Below, piece by piece: positions 49,501 through 54,682 of a DNA stretch of 64,000 bases. Position numbers and translations under genes: made by a program. Every line of letters begins with the position of its first letter. Position 1 is the first letter of the stretch. The notes under the pieces are model-generated. The model ran no database searches. It saw nothing but the letters and a program-made list of their open reading frames with translations, and was not told the DNA's origin. The DNA comes from Paracentrotus lividus (lineage: Eukaryota > Echinodermata > Echinoidea > Camarodonta > Echinidae): positions 19,422,413 through 19,486,412 of the forward strand of contig CALNVZ010003434.1 of the NCBI GenBank assembly GCA_940671915.1. The letters are read 5' to 3'.

Positions 49501-49518
49501 AACAAGGTGGACTGTTGA
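18595..49518 (+). CDS. xanthine dehydrogenase / aldehyde oxidase family protein (32 exons seen, 3' part damaged)
   Basis: Molybdo-flavoenzyme that hydroxylates purines or aldehydes, passing electrons from Mo through two [2Fe-2S] clusters to FAD. Intact exons: 18595-18639, 18893-18950, 19148-19244, 19651-19759, 21622-21718, 22185-22276, 23724-23786, 24561-24635, 25234-25375, 25864-26031, 27076-27152, 27562-27658, 28330-28433, 29160-29329, 30257-30431, 30741-30839, 31621-31738, 32024-32075, 33460-33583, 34439-34561, 35387-35608, 35929-36059, 40033-40207, 40893-41084, 41524-41672, 42425-42509, 43726-43821, 44280-44408, 45181-45255. All are GT/AG bounded, in phase, and total 1113 codons. Damaged exons 30 (46994-47171) and 31 (47589-47774) follow, then an open terminal exon at 49306-49518. 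Family length is about 1330 residues, so the N-terminal four-fifths is whole. The start ATG at 18595 gives the usual N-terminus, [13 protein letters not shown]. It may be a recent pseudogene or encode a shortened protein. Confidence 0.88.
19808..20570. mobile_element. DNA element with GGGCCATTCCACGGT TIRs (763 bp)
   Basis: Terminal inverted repeats GGGCCATTCCACGGT and ACCGTGGAATGGCCC, with AAAT next to both ends as a likely 4-bp target duplication. A 14- to 16-bp motif, CGGTAACTCGCGTTA, occurs three times in the same orientation at 19819, 19998 and 20185. No open frame. It lies in intron 4 of the molybdenum hydroxylase gene. Confidence 0.75.
20725..20970. repeat. inverted minisatellite (GGGTCCACGAGGCCGA type)
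   Basis: The left half carries ~18-bp units such as GGTCCACGAGGCCGAGG. The right half, from about 20850, carries inverse units (GGCCTCGTGGGAAAA, CTCAGCCTCGTGGG). The whole can fold as an imperfect hairpin. Open frames through it are low-complexity and not credible proteins. Confidence 0.7.
21203..21518. mobile_element. long-TIR MITE, related to 13875-14198
   Basis: TGGCCCATGTTCACAAAGGT at the left and ACCTTTGTGAATTTGGGCCA at the right are near-perfect inverted termini. The arms extend ~100 bp and include GTGGTTTAACTATGG and CCATAGTTAAACCAC. Intron 4. Confidence 0.8.
22310..22540. mobile_element. MITE with ACTGTA...TACAGT ends, copy 2
   Basis: Begins ACTGTATTTGCAGTTATTTT and ends CACGAATACAGT. 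The interior (GCAGGTTTTTAAATTCGCAC) recurs inverted in the copy at 27671-27940. Intron 6. Confidence 0.5.
23230..23660. repeat. inverted minisatellite of TTGGTCTAA units
   Basis: The left arm has TTGGTCTA-type units (CATTTGGTCTACTAACG, CTTCCATTGGTCTAAG). The right arm has their inverse (TTAGACGAAATGG, AATAGACCAAGTGG, GGTTTAGACCAAGTGGC). Unit length is about 18-20 bp and degenerate. The same family fills 52130-52900. Intron 6. Confidence 0.75.
24139..24340. mobile_element. MITE with ACTGTATACG termini, copy 3
   Basis: ACTGTATACGTTGTATTTTT on the left; TTCAGCGTACACAGT on the right. Shares the TCGCGAAATTCGCG core with 13649-13784. Intron 7. Confidence 0.6.
24561..31000 (+). CDS. FAD domain (exons 8-15) and linker (exon 16)
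   Basis: Residues 188-556. The linker motif [13 protein letters not shown] (exon 8) leads into the FAD-binding domain with PFIVGNT (exon 9), as expected for the family. Exon 12 encodes [17 protein letters not shown], where family members usually have SVGGN, then SPISDLNP. The GG is kept but the SP-S-D-L signature is lost. Exon 14 has [10 protein letters not shown], matching the LALCYGG strand. NAD or oxygen preference cannot be read from this. Coordinates include the flanking intron after exon 16 (30741-30839). Confidence 0.75.
24717..24990 (-). mobile_element. LINE 3' coding fragment (RT C-terminus), frameshifted
   Basis: On the minus strand it encodes [19 protein letters not shown], then [11 protein letters not shown] and a frame change into NPTKWEKRT. 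The GRPRKTW and DR-WRR pattern is typical of the C-terminal tail of non-LTR retrotransposon polyproteins. No catalytic part remains. Intron 8. Confidence 0.65.
25144..25164 (+). pseudogene. short decayed copy of exon 9 start
   Basis: CTGGATCAAGATGCTTTTG after TTTAG mirrors the start of exon 9 (CTTGATCAAGACACTTTTAC at 25234), about 90 bp upstream. It may be a chance match because it is short, but it fits the duplicate-and-decay pattern of the coiled-coil gene. Confidence 0.4.
27671..27940. mobile_element. MITE with TACTGTA...TACAGTA ends, copy 4
   Basis: Starts TACTGTACTCGTTGAAAATT and ends AGAAAATACAGTAT. The interior is the inverse of parts of 22310-22540. It begins 12 bp after exon 12 of the molybdenum hydroxylase gene. 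Confidence 0.5.
28500..28930. repeat. tandem repeat with GGGTCAAAGGTCA motif, unit ~180 bp
   Basis: At least two diverged units share ATTCCAACCAAACTTGGG or CTAGCCAATCTTGGGTGG, CACTATGGAGACT and GGTCAAAGG. A related stretch opens the window (60-110). Intron 13. Confidence 0.5.
29893..30075. mobile_element. hairpin MITE (CTGGGGGGCTTCCA ends), copy 1
   Basis: Core 29956-30051 is bounded by CTGGGGGGCTTCCAGT and TTGGAAGCCCCCCAG. Flanks (AATTTGGTTTGGGTGCTGTT) recur inverted next to the copy at 31374, so the repeat unit extends to about 185 bp. Intron 14. Confidence 0.7.
31355..31535. mobile_element. hairpin MITE (CTGGGGGGCTTCCA ends), copy 2, opposite orientation
   Basis: Core 31374-31469, with inverted termini (CTGGGGGGCTTCCAATG, TACTGGAAGCCCTCCAG) and the flank AACAGCACCCAAACCGAATT. 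Together with copy 1 it forms an inverted pair bracketing exons 15 and 16. Confidence 0.7.
31621..45255 (+). CDS. molybdopterin domain, intact part (exons 17-29)
   Basis: Residues 557-1113. Visible family motifs: [28 protein letters not shown] (Gln736), TTQ (Gln763), GGSFGGKE (Glu798), LARALLH (Arg875), [11 protein letters not shown] (Phe909), GGVEMGQG. By alignment with bovine xanthine oxidoreductase, Gln763, Glu798, Arg875 and Phe909 correspond to Gln767, Glu802, Arg880 and Phe914, the purine-contact set. The segment matching Phe1009-Thr1010 reads [10 protein letters not shown], so those two are not conserved. Aldehyde oxidases usually lose the Glu802 and Arg880 equivalents, so this protein is mixed. 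Confidence 0.85.
32399..33185. mobile_element. TTAA-ended element, copy B (787 bp)
   Basis: Starts TTAACCCTAATCAGGCCGG and ends CCGGCCTGATTAGGATTAA. G/C tracts lie next to both ends (32417-32446, 33107-33143). The flanking host sequence is a short repeat (ATTAAATGGATGATGTTTAG) that resumes after the right TTAA (ATTAAATGGAGGATGTTTAG), which supports insertion with TTAA target duplication. Intron 18. Confidence 0.8.
33979..34312. mobile_element. TTAA-ended element, copy C (334 bp, internally deleted)
   Basis: TTAACCCTAAAAAGACGGGG on the left, CAGTCTTTTTAGGGTTAA on the right. It keeps the left interior (CTTTCAAGTCTCGCGCAACT) but lacks most of the right half found in copies A, B and D. Intron 19. 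Confidence 0.75.
37500..37640 (-). mobile_element. AATC microsatellite plus probable LINE 3' tail, minus strand
   Basis: AATC repeats at 37503-37537 followed by AAATTTATTGAAATAAAAAT and CCGCATTTCGG, typical of a non-LTR retrotransposon 3' end read on the opposite strand. It lies in the loop of the intron-22 palindrome. Confidence 0.45.
37640..38110. repeat. small inverted repeat with TTACCCCCTA ends
   Basis: AAATTACCCCCTACAGG near 37648 pairs with CTGTAATATGGGGTAATTT near 38090, with further internal matches (TAAAATTACCCCCTATTTC, AATAGGGGGTAATTTTA). A related copy occurs at 55985-56300. G and C tracts at 37704-37725 and 37818-37826. Confidence 0.5.
42564..43346. mobile_element. TTAA-ended element, copy D (783 bp)
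   Basis: Left end TTAATCCTAATACTCCCGGG then a G tract (42580-42602). Right end CCCCGGGAATATTTAATTGG and GTTAA. The interior shares CTTTCAAGTCTCAAGCAACT and the GCATAATTAATGAAATTAAT-like AT segment with copy A. Termini are more diverged. Intron 26. Confidence 0.65.
44440..44650 (+). mobile_element. SINE, tRNA-derived, diverged
   Basis: A B-box-like GGGTTTGATCCCCGG (~44491), then ACTCAGGTGTTAAAATGGGTA and a conserved tail GAAGCACTTTAAGCAAAA and TATAAAAGATTATTATTGTT. The A box is decayed. It starts ~35 bp after exon 28. Confidence 0.55.
45022..45092 (+). repeat. tRNA-like SINE head fragment
   Basis: GCCATAGCTCAGTCGATAAA (A box) and GGATTCCAATCCC (B box) with a middle resembling an anticodon arm, but no closing acceptor stem. 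It is ~90 bp upstream of exon 29. Confidence 0.5.
45256..46993 (+). other. AT-rich intron; an expected exon was not found
   Basis: In relatives exon 29 is followed by ~25-30 residues of the pattern AAYxDRVSLSATGFYR. I find no such sequence in any frame here. The stretch is AT-rich and holds a CCAAA-rich simple repeat (45485-45566). It is either a genuine exon loss or sequence missing from the assembly. Confidence 0.55.
46994..47171 (+). pseudogene. damaged exon 30 of the molybdenum hydroxylase
   Basis: Encodes [37 protein letters not shown] and [12 protein letters not shown], highly typical of the family. If the TAG acceptor at 46991-46993 is used, an in-frame TGA lies at 47005-47007. Near 47155 one base is missing, so the expected DVGQ end is read in another frame and meets TAG. 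The donor GTACGT at 47172 is intact. Confidence 0.85.
47589..47774 (+). pseudogene. damaged exon 31 of the molybdenum hydroxylase
   Basis: Begins IEGAFIQ after a CCCCAG acceptor. The expected [39 protein letters not shown] and YSSK segments are all recognisable but fall in different frames, requiring at least three small insertions or deletions, and a TGA follows the LK. The 3' end reads CCAAGTAACC, one G short of the AAG-GTAACC expected for a phase-0 donor. Confidence 0.85.
48440..48848 (+). promoter_or_regulatory. CpG-rich segment with NRF1-like site and possible first exon
   Basis: CpG-dense stretch with a CCAAT-type box (GATTGGTTG, ~48474) and CTGCGCATGCGCT (~48614), which fits the NRF1 consensus. 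An ATG at 48783 opens 22 codons ([20 protein letters not shown]...) that end exactly at GTAAGT (48849). No downstream exon in phase could be identified. It could instead be the 5' end of a decayed transposon. Confidence 0.3.
49062..49222. repeat. long near-perfect hairpin, ~72-bp stem, 15-nt loop
   Basis: Left arm from ATATATTGACTGCTTTGAGG to CTGCCATAACCC; loop 49136-49150; right arm from GGGTTATAGCAGATG to CCTCAAAGCAGTCAATATAT. Only a few mismatches lie near the loop. It sits in the last intron, 83 bp upstream of the terminal exon. Confidence 0.85.
49306..49518 (+). CDS. terminal exon of the molybdenum hydroxylase
   Basis: Open from the acceptor TTCATTCAG to TGA at 49516-49518, 70 residues: [20 protein letters not shown] through [20 protein letters not shown]. 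The Glu of GE matches the catalytic Glu1261 of bovine xanthine oxidoreductase. [10 protein letters not shown] replaces the usual GEPPLFLAAS, and [11 protein letters not shown] resembles aldehyde oxidases. It starts in phase 0, so splicing from exon 29 directly to it would stay open. Confidence 0.8.
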   Translation, partial: AIGECAIVLANSVFFAIKHAITSSRHDQGLTGPFTLNSPATVEEIRMACGGDRLIKCDQGYSAEKNKVDC

Positions 49519-49522
49519 TATA

Positions 49523-49652
49523 GGCATGACAGGACCATTTACACTAAACCCCATTCCCTGTAGAAGAGATAAGATTAGCTTGTGGAATTGATAGTCTAAC
49601 CATATGTGAACAGGGCTCTAGTGCAGAAAAGAACAAGATGAATTGTTATATA
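49523..49652 (+). pseudogene. tandem copy 2 of the terminal exon tail
   Basis: Repeats the last 130 bp of the terminal exon (GGCATGACAGGACCATTTAC, GTAGAAGAGATAAGATTAGC, AGTGCAGAAAAGAACAAGAT) with substitutions and a small deletion that breaks the frame. Directly abuts copy 1. Confidence 0.9.
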
Positions 49653-49765
49653 GGCATGACGGGTCCATTCACACTTAACTCTCAAGCCCTTTTAGAAGAG
49701 ATAAGAATGGCTTGTGGAGGTGACAGGCTAATCAAATGTGAACAGGGCCCTTGTGCTGAATAGAA
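49653..49765 (+). pseudogene. tandem copy 3 of the terminal exon tail
   Basis: GGCATGACGGGTCCATTCAC, GAAGAGATAAGAATGGCTTG and GACAGGCTAATCAAATGTGA repeat the terminal exon. It ends in a TAG after TGTGCTGAA. Closer to copy 1 than copy 2 is in the middle part. Confidence 0.9.
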
Positions 49766-50900
49766 GGGAATGTACTTTATTAACCCATATCTACTGTGGG
49801 ATATCCTGTAGAAGTTGCAATTACAGTATTCTCTAGCACATAATTATGTCATATAATTCGCTGATATATTGAAATGTTTTTAAAGTTCTTGTGTGTGACA
49901 AAAAGTTTTTTAATAATCATTACAGCATATGGAAAACCAAAATCATTTTAGAAAATGTGTGTAATAGTAAGGATATGTTTCCTGATATGAGTGGCTTTAT
50001 TGATTCTATATAATAGGGTCAAGGGAAACTCAAAATGATCCCAAGGATCTGATCTATGGTATTTCTTATATGAGATAGAATACTACAATTGCCCTGCTTT
50101 ATATAAGCTGTAATAAATCATGTCATATAATTCACTTACATCATTTTTTTAAAGATCCTGTGTGTGACTATTTTTTGTTGTTGATAAATCATTACAGCAT
50201 ATGAATAACCAATGTCATTTTAGAAAGTGTGCGCTTCTGTGTAATAGTATTTCCATGGAAAGCACATACAATAACAATATAACAATACAAAATGAGACAT
50301 ATAGATATAGAGATGCCCCATGAGGTTGATGTTACTCATGCAGGGCCTAACATATAAACAAATATGCAAACATGATTGAGCTTAATTATTTTTAGTCGGG
50401 GGAAAATTGCAGTTTGGCAGGGTGTAGTAATAATTATGTACTTGCAGTCCAAAATGATTATGCTTTGTGAATAATAAGGGCATGGAGTGGGAAGAGAAGG
50501 TGGGGTAGAGAGACAGAGCAAAGTAAATAATGAATTTAAAACATACTTCTTGTGGAGAACTAAACTGTATCATAATACACATTTTCTTAATAATACTTGT
50601 ATAAAGATCTGTTACAAATATTTTGTAACCATCAAATTAGTTGTTCCTGATATGAGAGGCTTTATTGATTCTATATAATAGGGTCAAGAAGAATTCAAAA
50701 TGATCCCAACGATCTGATCTATGAAATGGAGGATGGAATGCTACAATTTCCTAGCTTTATATAAGCTGTTGTAAATCATGTCATATAATTCGCTGATATC
50801 TAAAAATGCTTTTAAATTTCATGTGTGTGACTAACTTTGTTTACAAGTCATTGCAGCATATGGAAAACCAAAGACTTTATGTGATATACACATTTATATA
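49766..50900. repeat. downstream tandem duplications, unit ~250 bp
   Basis: Segments beginning near 49845, 50126 and 50778 share TCATATAATTCGCTGATAT or close variants, GTGTGTGAC and CATTACAGCATATG. Segments at 49980 and 50645 share TTTATTGATTCTATATAATA and GGGTCAAG. This looks like stepwise duplication of 3' UTR sequence next to the triplicated exon. Otherwise no gene is seen. Confidence 0.65.
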
Positions 50901-51099
50901 ACTTTGTTAGAAAGTTTGTTCTTCTGTTTGATCATGTAATTTAATAATGGTGCATTGCCTAATTATCATGCAAATTACTCAAAATGAATTTAATAATATT
51001 GTGTTAATGTCAATGTAATCTCAGTTTTCAATGTTCGCTCCTGAATTCTGTCTCCATCCTTATTTTAGCAATCTTTTGTCTGAATGTGCCCAGGTACAA

Positions 51100-51330
51100 A
51101 ATTATGTGATATACACATTTATATAACTTTGTACCTGTGTTTTAGACCCCAAATCGCTCAAAAACAAGATTTTACATGCAATGCCATTTATAAATGTGTG
51201 ATGACTTTTGTGAATAAAGACATTTAATTGGATGCCATTTATGATGTCACCATTCAAATCTAGTTTGTCACAATTAAAAGATCAACAGCCAAGGCCGGGG
51301 GGGGGGGCTGAACACATCCAGTTACAATAT
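51100..51330. mobile_element. probable fragment of the TTAA-ended family
   Basis: AATCGCTCAAAAACAAGATTTTA resembles the interior shared by copies A-D, and a G tract followed by GCTGAACACATCC (51297-51320) resembles a terminus. Ends are not preserved. Confidence 0.3.
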
Positions 51331-51563
51331 ATTTATTGTCAGACTGATTTTTAAAATGAAAAAAACCTTTACAACTAATTTTGAGATTAATTCACAGTCA
51401 GAATGAAAATAAAAGAGTAATAATATTTTCTGATTAAAACCATAATAATACTAAATGAATCATGTACCATTGTAAACCTCTTACTTTAAATATTTTGGAA
51501 ATACTGTAATGTTTTTCTAAAGTGTTTGTGGAAAAGGGGCACATGGTTTCAAGTCATGTCATG

Positions 51564-51679
51564 CCACATATATCTATACATTTTTGTAGTTTCATAAATA
51601 TTGATTGATAAATCAAAAGAACCACATATATCTATACATTTTTGTAGTTTCATAAATATTGATTGATAAATCAAAAGAA
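51564..51679. repeat. 58-bp perfect tandem duplication
   Basis: CCACATATATCTATACATTT recurs 58 bp later (51564, 51622), both units running through TTGATTGATAAATCAAAAGA. Near identity implies recent origin or an assembly join. Confidence 0.85.
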
Positions 51680-52129
51680 TCAAAAGGAATGAATAATACA
51701 CTCAAGCGAAATAAAGTGTCCAAAAGATACACATATTTGTAGAGTCTGTATCCAAAATTTGAAATAGAATGACCTACTCCGCACTTTATGTAGAAACTAA
51801 TGACAATTTAAAGAATAAAGCGTTTGAAGAAATAAAACATCTTTCATAAATACATGTAGCGACATGAGGAAAGAACATTTTAATCATTGTCTTTATTTGT
51901 TTGCGAGCGCAAAGTGCGAGCCGAAAATTTTGCCTTATAATAAAATTTACCATTGTGTTTGACATACATTTCCCCCTCTTCAATAGCTTCACTGGTTGAT
52001 CATGCACTAAATAAAAAAATGTTAAGCTTTAAAAATCGAGGGAGGACGACCCCCCAGAAAAAATCGAGGGGGGGACACCTCCCCTCTGTCCCCCCTCCCC
52101 TCCCGGGATCGCCGCCAATGCCACATTGA

Positions 52130-52900
52130 TATTAGATTAAATGGGAATCAGACAAAATGGTAAATAGACAAAGTGGCAATTATATTAAATGGTATAATTA
52201 GACAAAACACCCTAGATCTAGGCCTACAGTAGATATGAACTGAGCAATGGGTAAATTGCCAATTGGTCTAAACCCACTTTGTCTAATGCATATCTCGGGG
52301 GTGTAACACAAAGACTTACGATTGATTAAAAGTTACGATTGATTTTTTCTTGGTAGCCTCATCATTGACAGGATGCTCCACAGCTGATGATCTTAATCCT
52401 AACCCTAGCCCTAATCCTACTCTTAATCATATCCAAATCCTAATCCATGACTGTACCTGGTTTGCAAATGAGGTTACCAAGAAAAAATCAATCGTAACTT
52501 TTAATCAATCGTAAGTCTTTGTGTTACACCCCACTGGTCTCATCCCACATGGTCTAATTCCATTTCGTCTAAACCCACTTTGACTAATGAATGTCTGGTC
52601 TCATCCCACGTGATCTAATTCCATTTCGTCTGACAACCATTTTGTCTATTTGCCATTTGGTTTTATTGCCATTTCGCCTATTTACCATTTTGTCTAATTC
52701 CAATTTTGTCTAATGTTCGCTTCGTCTATCACCACTTGGTCACTTCCTGTAACAAACTGGTTGTAGACCAAATATTCATTTCTGTATTAGACGAAAAAGC
52801 AGTTAGACCAAAAGGTAATTAGACGAATTGGCAATTTGACTAAGTGGTCATTAGACCAATTATGTATTAGTCAAAATGGAAATTAGACCTAATTATTAGT
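52130..52900. repeat. inverted minisatellite of TTTGTCTAATTCC units
   Basis: Left arm units such as GACAAAATGGTAAATAGAC; from ~52545 the other orientation (CATTTCGTCTAAACCCAC, CCATTTTGTCTAATTCC); then a switch back after ~52760 (TTAGACGAATTGGCAATT). Same family as 23230-23660. A MITE is nested at 52297-52532. Confidence 0.75.
52297..52532. mobile_element. MITE with GGGGTGTAACACAAAGAC TIRs (236 bp), nested
   Basis: Inverted termini of ~55 bp (GGGGTGTAACACAAAGACTT and AAGTCTTTGTGTTACACCCC) include a duplicated TTACGATTGATT motif. The centre has CCTAACCCTAGCCCTAATCC, degenerate telomere-like units. Inserted inside the 52130-52900 minisatellite. Confidence 0.85.
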
Positions 52901-53284
52901 AGGCGAAATAAGTTCAGCCCTAGTGATTATAGACAATGCGGGAAACCGAGCAATGTGGGTATTAACTTACTTAGGCCTAATCAATTCAGTTGGTCTACTA
53001 ACTAGTGGGGGTTTGTGAATAGCTAACAACCTTAGTTGCCCTTGAGAATACCGGCCAAAATCAACAGTCCCGTTATATCAATACAATGAATTTTGATGCT
53101 AGATTATTCTGTAAGGTTAACAACAACCGCTATGTCAATAAACAACGATTGGGACACATAAATATTTTATTGAAATTTTTTTTTTCCGATTGAAGCATCC
53201 GTGCTGAGGTCATGGTATGAAAATATTATCGTCTTAGAAAAAGATAAATGTCAAGGTCATATTTAAAAATTTTCCAATGGCACC

Positions 53285-53722
53285 TTAAAGGGATGCAGTA
53301 ACATTGAATGATATTCAAATCACAATTTCTTGATTTAGCTCATTTTGTCAACATAATTATAAACTTATAGGTTAGTCTGGTATCTCTTCAAAATTACAAG
53401 TTAATTGCTTGCTTTACTTTCGAGATATCAATGATTTCATACTCAAATTTAGTAAACCATCTCGTGGTGGAAAACAAATTGCCATGTGCTTTTCAAGACA
53501 CCCCACTTCCTGTCGTGTTCCCCCTGACCCTAGCGGGCTGGAGGGTTTGCTGCAAAGGGGTTGAAAATTCACTCGCGTTTGGCTGTTACACTGTTTTGTG
53601 GTAGTAAATGACTTCCATTTGATCTGAAATTTTCAGTAGTTTGTTTTTACTATTAGAGCAATATAATTTTATTCATCTTGATCTAATTGCTCTTGTTTTT
53701 GAAAGTTACTGTTTCCCTTTAA
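53285..53722. mobile_element. TTAA MITE (TTAAAGGGATGCAGTAAC), copy 1
   Basis: Ends TTAAAGGGATGCAGTAAC and GTTACTGTTTCCCTTTAA. The interior contains TACTTTCGAGATATCAATGA and GATCTGAAATTTTCAGTAGT, found inverted in the copy at 57449-57913. Confidence 0.8.
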
Positions 53723-53816
53723 AATGAAAGGAGACGCTATCTCATTTGCTAAAACATTATTTTTTCTTTAGCATACCACTTAACTTCCTAGCAAAAAAAA
53801 ATTTAATGCAAATGTT

Positions 53817-54062
53817 ATTACACTGTACATTAATATATCAAACAAATGTCATATTGAACGCTTTTGTATTTAACTAGCCCTTTGCGACGGCGTCTCACAA
53901 TTACACTGTACATTAATATATCAAACGAATGTCATATTGAACGCTTTTGTATTTAATAGCCCTTTGCGACGGCGTCTCACAATTACGCTGTACATTAATA
54001 TATCAAACAAATGTCATATTGAACGCTTCTGTATTTAATAGCCCTTTGCGACGGCGTCTTAC
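53817..54062. repeat. 82-83 bp tandem repeat, 3 copies
   Basis: Units start near 53817, 53900 and 53982 with ATTACACTGTACATTAATAT and contain TAGCCCTTTGCGACGGCGTC. High identity among copies. Function unknown. Confidence 0.9.
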
Positions 54063-54682
54063 AAAAAGACAATGATCAATATGGTAAGCTACGTGATATT
54101 TAAGATAATTAAGGATTTCAGTTGCTCCGCAGAATGTCTGGAATCAAACAATAAAAAAATGCGTTATGAACGCCCCCGGAGAAAAGTTTCATATTATTAA
54201 CCACTCCAATAATAGTGTATGTTTCGTTTGGTATGCATGTATATATTATTTTTCTGTTTATTTCCTTATCATATCATTTCAGCTTGTTTTAGCAGGGTTA
54301 CTTTCCAGTTGCCTCGGTTTAGTTTCTACTCCAACAAGGTGACCCATGATCTACTTATCAATGTCATGTGGGACATAATCATGGCGTAAACAAATACTAT
54401 GAAAGTTTATAAGTTGCTTTCCTCTTTTTCCCTATTTGTACATTTTTTTCCGTTCCGATATCCCATAGTTATTTCCCTTGATTATTAATGAGCACGCGCG
54501 TATAGAGTACAAACCTTAAGTCACCTTCCTCTTGGCTTTTCTGATCATCATACTATCACATCTTGCAAAGCGGGAATAGCACAACATCAAGATTAACGGT
54601 TACTTATTGACGGATCGAGTGAGATTTAAAACTTCTGTTAGTTTCTGAGCGCGCTGTGGTTAAATTAAATTTACAAATAACC

